Origin: Neocallimastix lanati (nom. inval.)
Lineage: Eukaryota > Neocallimastigomycota > Neocallimastigomycetes > Neocallimastigales > Neocallimastigaceae
Direction of reading: 5' to 3'
Assembly: GCA_016946835.1 (NCBI GenBank)
Contig: JACVTC010000060.1
Location: 1 to 42,500 of the forward strand
Length of the DNA stretch: 42,500 bases
The position numbers were made by a program, and so were the translations under genes. The notes under the pieces are model-generated. The model made no database searches. It was not told the DNA's origin and was given only the letters and a program-made list of their open reading frames with translations. Every line of letters starts with the position of its first letter. The first letter of the stretch is position 1. Positions 32,991-42,500 of the stretch are shown here, one piece after another.

Positions 32991-33374
32991 AAGCGTTCTC
33001 TTCTATTTTTTGTGAGTTAAAAAAATTTTTTCTTATTATTCTAAAAATTAAAAAAAAAAATTGGATTTTTTTTTCAAAATTTATTATTTTTATTTTTTTA
33101 TTTTTATTATTTTATTTTTATTACTTTATTTTTATTATTTTATTTTTGGTTTATTTTTATTTTATATATATTTAATTTAATTTAATTTATTTTATTTTAT
33201 TATATTTTAATTTATGAATCAAAATTTAAAAATTTTTAAAGAAAACATTTTTTTTTTTTTTTTTTTTTGGAAGCAAAAGATTTTTTTTTTAAAAAAAAAT
33301 AAATAAAAATAAAAATATACATTATAAATCATTTGAAAAAAAAGTCCTCATTTTCTGTTTTAATTATTTTTCCT

Positions 33375-33600
33375 TTTTTTTTTTACAATCTCTTTATTTT
33401 CTTCTTCTAATTTTTTTTTTTTTTAGTGAGTCTTCCTTTTTTTAAGATATTCCCCTAGGTCATAAGAAAAAAAAAATTTAATATATATATATAAATATTT
33501 TTTTTTTTTAAACAAACTCCTATTTTTTTTTTTTTACAATCTCTTTATTTTCTTTTTCCAATGGTTTTGGTCATAAGAAATTAAAAAAAATTAATATATT
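33375..33600. repeat. Diverged direct duplication
   Basis: TTACAATCTCTTTATTTTCT, then GGTCATAAGAAA and an A/T tail to TTAATATAT, occurs at about 33383-33490 and again at about 33532-33600. The spacing differs and poly(T) runs have changed in length. Confidence 0.6.
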
Positions 33601-33605
33601 TTCTA

Positions 33606-33636
<31 letters not shown>

Positions 33637-34997
33637 AAATTTTTATAAAAAATTAACTAATTTTGACTTAGATTTTTTTTTCGTTTAACATAGACACTCA
33701 ACAATGATAGACTGAGCTCCACTCTTGGTCTTGGTTCTTCATCGACACCAAAATAGTATGTCAAAAAAAAACAAAAACAAACAAAAAAAAAACCAATGAG
33801 GATCTGATACGTTTATAGGAAAAAGATTGAAGGCCCGATGGTCTATCCTCTTCCTTTCTCTTTAATCTCATTCCATAAAAAAAAATATCTATATATATTT
33901 GTTAATGGGTTCTAAATTTCTATATTTAATGAATAACATTTAAAATTATTGAAATAATATGTAAAATGAAATACTAATTAACAGAAAATAATTAATAAAT
34001 AAATAAATAAAATTATTTAATATTTTTATTTAATAAAAAGATTATTATTAAATAAATAAAACCTTCAATAATTAGCCTATTTTAATGATTTAATTATTTT
34101 TTTTTTTTACATCTTAATTTGTTTTATTATTTTAATATATAAATAGGATAAAAAAAAATTTAAGAGACAATTATAATATAATTAAATAAATTAATGTTAT
34201 TTGACGACAAATAACAATAATATTATGGACAAATAGATTCAAATATCTTTCCATTCATAATAAAAAATATTGTATAAATAAAAAAAAAAACTTTTTTAAA
34301 GTTTATATATACTGAAATAATACATTATTATAAACCCAATATTTATTTATTCAAATAGAACAATAATAATCATTACATAAAATTATTATTTATTTCATTA
34401 TCTGCATAACTCTATAAAAATAAAATAAAATAAAATAAAATAAAATAAAAAATATATATTAAATTATAAATTTTTTTTTTTTATTTATTACTTTTTTTTT
34501 TTAATTAATAAGAATAGAAATATTACAATGTTGACTACCATATCCTAGTAATTATTTTAGGATGTAAGCCTAAGATACTTATTAATGTTTAATTTTTAAA
34601 TAATGATAGATTTATTTGAATCATCCATTGGATATAAATCTTTTTTTTTTTTTTATTAATATATTCATCATTATTTTATATATAAATTTATATTTTATTT
34701 TTATTTATAGTTTATTTTTATTTATAGTTTATTTTTTAATTTTTATTTATAGTGAATATAAAATTTATTTTAATAATTATATAATTAAATTATCCATTTG
34801 ATGATATAATCCCTTTATTTTTTTTTTTTATAATTATTAAGCTATTTTTTTTCAAGTATAATTTTTTTTTATAAAAATTTTATATATAAAATGAAACTTT
34901 TTTTTTTTTATTTTAAATATTTTATATTTTTTTTCATTGGAACTCTCTTTTATACCTTATTTTTATTATAATTTTTATATATTTTTACTAAGAACTA

Positions 34998-35032
<35 letters not shown>

Positions 35033-35531
35033 TTTTATATTGAATACTGCTTATTTAAAAGATAAAAATAATATAATATATATATGTATATATATTTTTA
35101 CTGTTATAATAATTTTTTAATAAAATAAAATAAAAATAAAATAAAATAAAATAAAATAAAGAAATTTAACAACTATTATTTAATATTTACATTTTTAATT
35201 AATTAATGACGATGAATAATCTTTAGTTTTTGTAAAAAAATAAAAAAAAAAAAATTAAAAAAAATTAAAAAAAAAAAAATTAAAAAGGATTTCTTATTCA
35301 GCTTTCAAATATTTTTTTTTTTTTTACAGAAGCAGAAAATGCAATTATCTTTGAAATTACTTATAAACCTTGGAAATGATGATGATGATCCATTTTCATT
35401 AATATATATATATATATATATTTTTTTTTTGTAAATGATTAAAAGAAAATTCTCTTAACAAATCCAAATCCAAGAATAGGTATTGAAAAAAAAAACCATG
35501 AGTCTGATTATTTGATCACATAAAAAATGTG

Positions 35532-35591
<60 letters not shown>

Positions 35592-35793
35592 ATCATATAT
35601 TCCATTTGGTCAAAAAATAATAATCTCTTCTTATTTCTAAAAATGAATCTTTTTTTTTTTTAGAATGAAATGATGATTTAATTTGGCTTCTCTCTCTATA
35701 AAAAAAAAAAGTGCATTATTAAAATAAAGTTCTAACAAACCCTCTTCTACCCACACACACATCAAGGAAAAAACTTTTATTTTTTTTTTTTTT

Positions 35794-35902
35794 CACAGAT
35801 ATTTAATCTATAATCTCCATTGATCATTGTTTTTTTTTTTTTTTTTTTTTTCACAGATATTTAATTTATAATAATCTCCACCACCACCACCATTAATCAT
35901 TG
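35794..35902. repeat. Tandem duplication with CCA expansion
   Basis: CACAGATATTTAAT, then an ATAATCTCCA word and a TGATCATTG/TTAATCATTG end, occurs twice (about 35794-35830 and 35852-35902), separated by poly(T). The second copy contains (CCA)n not present in the first. Confidence 0.65.
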
Positions 35903-36859
35903 TTTTTTTTTTTGGTCATGGAACAAAAAAAAAAAAGGAAAGAAAATATTACTGTTTCTTTTATTATTTGGATTATTCATAATCAACCTTTCATAGAAAC
36001 TGAAACATCTAATAATAATAGGATAATTGATTTTATTATATTACATCTTGTAAAAAAAAAAAAAAAAAAAGACTTTTATCAGTATCCCTTTAGGATATTT
36101 ATATAACAGGTATATCTATATCTATACATCTATATATATATATATATTTTTTAACCATATCTACTTTCATTTCTACTTGAACTTGTCTGTATCATCTCTC
36201 TTATCTTCCTATCTTATCTTTCTATCTTATCTTATCTTACAAGTCAGAAAAATGAAGTTGAGGTAACAAGTCTAAGTCTACCTTCTGTACCATCAGATTT
36301 GTAATCAAAAAAAAAAAAATAAATCCATCATATACAACTATTGGACCTTGCCTTGGTTAAGTTTCTTTATCTTTTTTATCTTTTTTTTATTTTTTATTTT
36401 TTATTTTTTTTTTTTGAATAATATTATATTATAATATAATATATAAAATGGTCTTTTTTTTTTTTTTTTTTTTTTTTCAAGGAATAGTGGAAGATTTAAT
36501 ATCCTATTTTAAAAAAAATTTTTACGAAATTTTTATTTTTATTTTTATTTTTATTTTTTTTTTTTGAAATATCAGCAGTAATACAGTGTAAAATATTTTG
36601 ACTAAAAAAAAAAAAATTTTTTTTTGATTTTCTATACTATTATTAATAAATTTAAATATATATTCTTTTCAAGGGACGTTAATCTCATTTTTCTATGTTA
36701 TTATTTTATTAATTATTATTATTTTTATTATCTATTATTATTATTCTATTATTATTATTATTATTTTTATTTTTATTATTATTATTATCTGATCCAAGAT
36801 AAAAATAATCAAATTGACTTAACAAAAGGTTCTAATACTTCATTGCTTCATTTGTGAAA

Positions 36860-39800
36860 AGAGAAATCTAAAAGGAAAATCTGCCAAGTCATCATTAGTC
36901 ATGCTGGTCAGAGAAGAGAAAAGAAGCTCTACTTGGAAAAAATTCTAGAACAGGTTCCAAGAGGAATTCGAAGACAATTAGGACGCCTTTTTTAATGACT
37001 ACAAGGAAGTATTGGCCATAAATATAGAAGAATTAGTCGAATCGAAATTTATTACCACACTCAATCACATTAGAAAAAAGATACTTTAACCAATTAAACA
37101 AAAAAGCCTTTACCGTTTATCTAAAGTTCAAGCTGAGACATTACAGGCTGAAATTTCCAAGCTACTTAACAATAAAATTAATTGAACCCTCTAGTTCACC
37201 ATGGTCGTCACCCGTCATTCTTAGTACTTAAGAAGAATGGTAAGTGGCGTATGTGCGTGGATTATCGGAAGTTGAACAACGTTACGCTAAAGGATGCTTA
37301 TGCCATTCCTCTAATTGATGACATTCTTTTTTTTATATAGGACGAAACAATTAAAGTGTTTACTACTATTGATCTATTTTCTGGGATCCATCAAATTCCA
37401 ATGAACCCAGAAAAGATATTCCAAAAACTAGCTTTTACTACGGCTTTTGGGAACTATCCAATTTCTCGTAATGCCATTCGGGTTATGTAATTGCTCACAG
37501 GAACATTCCAACGAGAAATGAAATGAACCGAATCTTCTACCCTCTAATCGGGAAATGTCTTTTTCGTATATATAGATGACTTAATTATATTCTCCGAAAC
37601 TATTGAAGACCACTTAAAGAGATTTAGAGAAAGTGTTTTTACCATCTTAAAGGAAAACGGTATCAAATTGAATTTAGAGAAATGCTATTTTTTTCAAAGA
37701 TAAAGTTGAACTGTTGGGTCACACACTGTTTCAACTGATGGCATTTCGCTCATTATCAGATAAAGTGAAAGTTATAGCCCAATTGGTTGCCCCCAAGCTA
37801 CTGCATCTCAACTTCAATCTTTTCTCGGTGCTATTGGCTATTATTGTAAAATTTATTCTTAACTTTGCTAGAATTGCGAAACCCTTTATTTAAGTTGTTA
37901 AAGAAGAATGTTGAATTCAAGTTGGTGGGGGGGAAAGCTGAAAATGATAGTTTCGAAGAGTTGAAGTACAGGATGATGACGGCTCCCAATTTTAATAATG
38001 CCTGACTTTCAAGAACCAATTTATAATACGCACGGATGCCTCTTTCGATGGCATTGGCGGAGTTTTACTATAAAAAGAATGAATTTGGCAAGGAACGACC
38101 CATCCATTATAATTAGTGGATCTCTGAAGCCACCAGAACAAAAATTATGGAATCACGGATCTTGAGGAGAACCGCAGGCAGCATACTGCATAAAGAAAAG
38201 TTCAAATTCTACATTGGAGGAAACCCACATACTATACTTTGTTGTACACAGACCATAAACCGTTAGTAAGTTTATTTAAGAACAAGGAAACTAATAAACT
38301 CTAGGCAGACCAGATGGGTATTGCTACTCTCAAATGCTTAAAGGTTGATAGGTTGATAGTAATCCACGAACCCGGCAAGAAGAATGTGCTTGCCGATGCG
38401 CTCTCGAGATTAAAATCTTCCAATTCGATAGTTTCAACTATCTTGTCGGAGATCAAATCTATTGATGAAGGAAACTTACTGAACCCTATTAAGAGCAAAA
38501 TTTATTACAATAAATGATGAAGAATATTACTTAGACAATGGTACTTATAGGAAGGTAATTAAATGATGATAATCAAAAGCTACAACTAAATACTTGATGC
38601 ACACAGAGTTGGTCACGAAAGGTGTATTCAAGACATATACAATCGTCTAAAAAGAGACTATTTTTTTGGATAAACATGATCTTAGACGTTAAATACATTG
38701 TCAACACATGTGATAGATGTCAAAAATTCAAGCCTCAACCACAAAATGCTTACGTTAAAAATATTCCAACAAAACCGGGTAGACGGTAGACCTTTCACAA
38801 AAGTAGGACTAGATAATCATAGGCCCGCTGCCTCAGACTAACAAAGGAAACCAATACATTATATTATAGTATTGGTCGACTACCTGACAAAATGGGTTGA
38901 AGCTGACCCACTTTCTACCATCGAATCTAGGGATGTCATTAGTTTCCTAAAGAAAGTATTTTACACGTTATTTAGATTTAGATATAATTGGACTTCTAGA
39001 GAAAACATCAAACAATAATAAGTATATTTTTAGTAATGGTGGACTATTTTATTAAAATGGGTAGAAGCCGAGCCAACTGAAAATGTAACTTCAAAAAGAT
39101 GTAATAAAAATTTTTTAATTAATGTATTCTCTCATCACATGGTGTGCCTCAAAACAATTACAACTGATAATGGTGTTCAATTCAACTCCGATAGGACAAA
39201 AAATGTTCCTAGATCTTTATGATGTATATATGTGAGGTTCAGTACCACTTATCATCCAGAAACGAAATGGTCTTACAGAAAAACCGAAATAAAGAAATTG
39301 GAAAACTACTACTTAGACTTTTTTGGAAATAAACAGAAAGAAATAGGACAAAGTCTTTACCTTCTGCTTTATGGGCTCTTTCGTACAACCAAAAAATTTC
39401 GGTTACTAATCACTCTAAGCTTTGAACTTGTTTATGGACGAGAAGACCAACAACCCTTTGACATAGCTGAGAGACCAACTAAAGGTTGTAAACAAATCTT
39501 CGGATGAAATTATTATTGGAAAAAATTTACCAATCAACTACTTATGGACTATGGAAGCTGCGGCCAATATCAAAAAATGCAAATAAATACTGGGCTACTC
39601 GTAGAGAACAAAAAGAATAGTATGAATCAGGCCAAAAAAAATAAAACCTGGGTGATTTAGTCTTAGTAAGGAATTTTTACTCGAACCAAGTTAGAACCAT
39701 ACTTTGTTGGACCACTCCCAAGTAATTAAGAAACAATTCAACACAGTAACATTGGCCAGATCCTAAGTCAGATATACAAATGAACTGCCATGTTCACTTG

Positions 39801-39870
39801 AAGAACATAGTCAAGTTTAACTCAACTCAGCTTCTGTATAGCTTGAGTCTTAACGAGGGCATCTTGTTTA
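36860..39870 (+). pseudogene. Decayed Ty3/gypsy pol with two integrase cores
   Basis: A broken Metaviridae-type pol. RT: SSSPWSSPVI and KNGKWRMCVDYRKLNN (about 37190-37280), TIDLFSGIHQIPMNPEK (about 37370-37415), FVYIDDLIIFSE carrying the catalytic DD (about 37562-37600), and LNLEKCYFF (about 37670). RNase H: TDASFDGIGGVL (about 38032-38070), LYTDHKPLVSLF (about 38240-38275) and the DALSRLKS end (about 38395). Integrase: HRVGH ... CDRCQKFK (about 38605-38735), then LDIIGPLPQT and LVDYLTKWVEADP (to about 38960). A second, different core follows from about 38970 (DLDIIGLLEKTSNN, then VDYFIKMVEAEP, TTDNGVQFNS and a decayed end to about 39840). No gag, protease, LTR or PBS was found. Frameshifts throughout. 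Confidence 0.88.
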
Positions 39871-40036
39871 AGGAATGAACAAATAATGTTAATTTTATTA
39901 TTTTTCATAAAAATAACTTAACCACTAAAATTATATTATTTATTTCCTTACTTGGAGAACTTTTCTTATGTTCTATTACTGCCAAATTATTACTAATATT
40001 AAATTTATTATTATTAATATAAATTCTTTATCAATA

Positions 40037-40235
40037 TCAATATTTTATTATTAAAAATAATACTATATTATTAATATCAATATTATTATCAATATTATTA
40101 TCAATATCTAGTTTTATTAATATAATTTATTCTATCAATATTTTATTATTAAAAATAATACTATATTATTAATATCAATATTATTATCAATATCTAGTTT
40201 TATTAATATAATTTATTCTATTAATGTTTTATTAT
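40037..40235. repeat. 86/98-bp tandem repeat
   Basis: A unit starting TCAATATTTTATTATTAA occurs at 40037, 40135 and, slightly changed, about 40221. The first unit is longer by an extra 12-base ATTATTATCAAT. Confidence 0.85.
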
Positions 40236-41434
40236 TAAAGAAAATTTTATTTTACAAATATTACTAATACAGATAATTTATTACTAATAAAATTAATATA
40301 ATTAATAATGATTTAAAAATATTTTACTTAAATTCATGATCCTAGTCATTAAAATTAGTGATACTTCCTTCCAAAATACACCCCATTTATAATAATAAAT
40401 AATATTAATAATAAATAATAATCTAAAATACTTTTATTTAAAAATAGTATTAAAATTAAATGATACTCTATTACTAATAGTTCTGTAAAAATAATAAAAT
40501 TATTTTTAAAATATATTATCACTACAATTAATAATAAATAGTTTAGAATTTAATAATATATAATAATTACTTATTATAATAGAATAGATTATGAATTTAT
40601 AATTTAAATACAATTCAAACATGTAACTCTAAAATATTATAAAGAAATGGCTTGACCATTTCTAACGATAAAAAAAAAAAATATAAATAGATGAGAAAAT
40701 TGTATTTTGAAAAATAATCAATCAAATCAATGAATTAAAAAATCAAAAAGATATAATCTTATTATAAAATTTAATTTTAGTTTTAATTGAATAAATTTTT
40801 ATTAAATAAATAAATAAATAAATAAAATATTTTAAAAAGATCTATTTTAATTTTTAATTTTTTTTTTTTTTTCATTCTAGTGTTTACTTCTATATTTATT
40901 ATTAATCTGTCCCGAACCTCAACATTCGTGATAAATAACAAAATTATAAAATTAAAATAAATAATAAAGAACAAATTCTTGTTGAACTTATATAACTGAA
41001 TTAAAATCTCAATTTCAAGTTATTTACCATTTACAAAAGTTGAAAATAGAATTTATTTATTTATTTAATTATAAATTATAAATCATATATAGATTTAAAT
41101 AATTAATAATTAATATAAAATTTTTATTTAATATTTAAAAGAATTATCTTAGGCCTACTAATTCTGAGAATATTAAGTAAACTAAGATTTTATATTTAAT
41201 AATTTCAATGATACTACCTATGACGTCACCTGTATTTATTTATTATTATGTTTATATATAGGTTTCCATCATATATATTAACTACTATTTTTTTTTTTAA
41301 ATGATTCAAATGAATTATATAATTCCAAATTAAATTTATTTTTTTAGTTATATTAAATATTTTAAACCTATCGATATTGTTATTATCTTAATATTTTATT
41401 AATATTCATATTACTATATTTATTTATATCTTAT

Positions 41435-41537
41435 AATTAAATACTATTATTATGTTAACTTACAAAGTAATAAAAGAAAGATGTAATAATTAAATACTAT
41501 TATTATGTTAACTTACAAAGTATAAAAGAAAGATGTA
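41435..41537. repeat. 53-bp tandem duplication
   Basis: Two adjacent copies of a unit from AATTAAATACTATTATTATG to AAAGAAAGATGTAA (starts 41435 and 41488), differing by a 2-3-base indel. The near-identity suggests a recent event. Confidence 0.9.
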
Positions 41538-42436
41538 AAAATCTATCTTTTTATGTTCTTTATTAAGGTTATTGTATTTACAATAATTATATACTAATAA
41601 TTCAATAAATAAATACTTTTCATAAATCTTTCAAAGAAATTATTATTTAAAAAATATTTTTTTCTAAAAATTACAAATAAATAAAATAATTAAACAAATT
41701 TAATAAATTTTAAGTAATAAATAAACAAACTTATAAAAGTTTCAAAATTAAAATTTAAATAGTTAAAATAATCTTTTAAATTAACTTTTATTTAAAATAA
41801 TGAATATTTTATTTATTTTATAAACTCAACTTTTATAAACCAACTGTAATTAAAACAACATTTTAAAACTCATCTTTATTAATATTTTAATTGTAAATAT
41901 TGTATTTAATTTAATAATAAATTATTCTTTATTTCTCTTTTATTAATTTTATTATTTTTAATGTAAATAGTTTAAAAATCAAAAAAAAAAAAAAATATAT
42001 AAAAAACATGTAAATATTTCTTATAAATTATTCTTTATTATTCATGATTTCAATAAATTATTTTTCTATATTTTATTAGTTTTTTAATCATCAAAATTAT
42101 GATTATTAATAATTTCAATAAATTATTATATACATATTTTATTAGTTTATTAGTCGTTAATCATCAATTTTTATTATTAAAATTTAAATAAATTATTGTA
42201 AATAATAAATATTTTATTTTATTATTTTATTAGTTTTAATAATTATTTTTTTTTCTGTTATTAATTTAAATAAAGTTAATAATTAAATAAATAAAGATTA
42301 ATATTGAAATAAAAATAATTTTTTTAATAAAACAATTTGTGTTTAATAATAAAACATATTTATTTTAAATTTCTTAAATTTTTCTATTTTTATATCAGTA
42401 TTTATCCTCTAGATTAAGAATATTAGGAATAAATCA

Positions 42437-42480
42437 ATGGTGGAGAATCCTCTTGTTGCCCCGGTGGTAAGTAAAAAAAT
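42437..42480 (+). CDS. Probable first exon of a host gene (partial)
   Basis: ATG at 42437 opens ten codons (MVENPLVAPV) whose G+C content stands well above the surroundings, followed at 42467 by GTAAGT, a consensus 5' splice donor in phase 0. An A/T-rich intron-like sequence then runs to the window end. A short first exon plus an early intron is common in fungi. The product cannot be told from ten residues. The upstream 2.5 kb is A/T-rich and would hold its promoter. The exon itself is 42437-42466. Confidence 0.5.
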
Positions 42481-42500
42481 TTTTTTTTTTTTGTTTAATA

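Larger units (their letters stand above)
32996..36855. other. Non-coding A/T-rich spacer
   Basis: No supported gene. Contains (TTA)n at about 35540-35592, (AT)n near 35005-35028 and 35401-35422, AAAAT arrays, and a less A/T-rich island at about 33685-33870 without a usable frame. Open frames here are Phe/Leu/Tyr/Lys-rich by-products of A/T runs. Confidence 0.65.
39880..42430. other. Non-coding A/T-rich spacer with repeats
   Basis: No supported gene. The short island at 40880-40980 and a word near 41150-41235 are less monotonous but hold no frame. Tandem repeats are listed separately. Confidence 0.65.

Noticed and set aside
1-42500. tRNA or rRNA genes
   Set aside because: The only tRNA-like sequence is the short anticodon-arm match at the PBSs; no acceptor, D or T arms are present, and no rRNA-like conserved blocks were seen.

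Overview
The window is extremely A+T-rich DNA, full of poly(A)/poly(T) runs and simple repeats. Almost everything coding-like is retrotransposon sequence. The best guess for the source is an anaerobic gut fungus (Neocallimastigomycota). This rests on the base composition, the homopolymer tracts, the asparagine-rich linker in the intact Copia polyprotein, and a decayed gene at 8.45-9.8 kb with cysteine-rich 'YICNNDGC...GYFLN...LIIECNGSKC' blocks, a style I associate with those fungi. A dictyostelid is the main alternative; nothing here settles it.

Layout. 0-3 kb: a decayed ORF of unknown family, then non-coding DNA unusually rich in hairpins, including two diverged copies of one structured module whose stems co-vary, then a polypurine tract and a probable LTR (2.75-3.0 kb). 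3.3-4.8 kb: a long decayed gene on + with no recognised family. 4.8-10.67 kb: two minus-strand Copia fragments back to back. Fragment B (4.8-6.6 kb) has a primer-binding site (PBS), gag, protease and integrase. Fragment A (6.6-10.67 kb) has RNase H, RT and the integrase C-terminal part, then a non-retroviral gene remnant where gag, protease and the start of integrase should be, then leader hairpins, PBS and LTR. 11.95-17.98 kb: a full-length but decayed plus-strand Copia element (element 2) with 152-bp LTRs and a 5-bp target duplication. 18-26.5 kb: mostly non-coding, with a decayed gene (19.3-20.0 kb), a gag scrap (20.3-20.7 kb) and several tandem repeats. 26.59-32.99 kb: a structurally complete, recently inserted minus-strand Copia element (element 1) with identical 237-bp LTRs and a 1519-codon ORF, but with the RT catalytic motif changed to YVND. 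33-36.8 kb: non-coding. 36.86-39.87 kb: a decayed Ty3/gypsy pol containing two different integrase cores in tandem. 40-42.4 kb: non-coding with tandem repeats. 42.44 kb to the end: a likely first exon of a host gene, with a splice donor.

The most interesting signal is shared by the Copia elements. All four PBSs match the anticodon arm of a lysine tRNA (CUU anticodon), not a tRNA 3' end. This implies priming by a half-tRNA, as in Drosophila copia. Immediately downstream, overlapping the PBS, is a small hairpin whose stem sequence differs between elements but stays paired. The three elements with a long leader (about 0.6-1.3 kb) also carry arrays of short hairpins there. Together these look like a conserved RNA-structure system for priming, packaging or translation control in this lineage.
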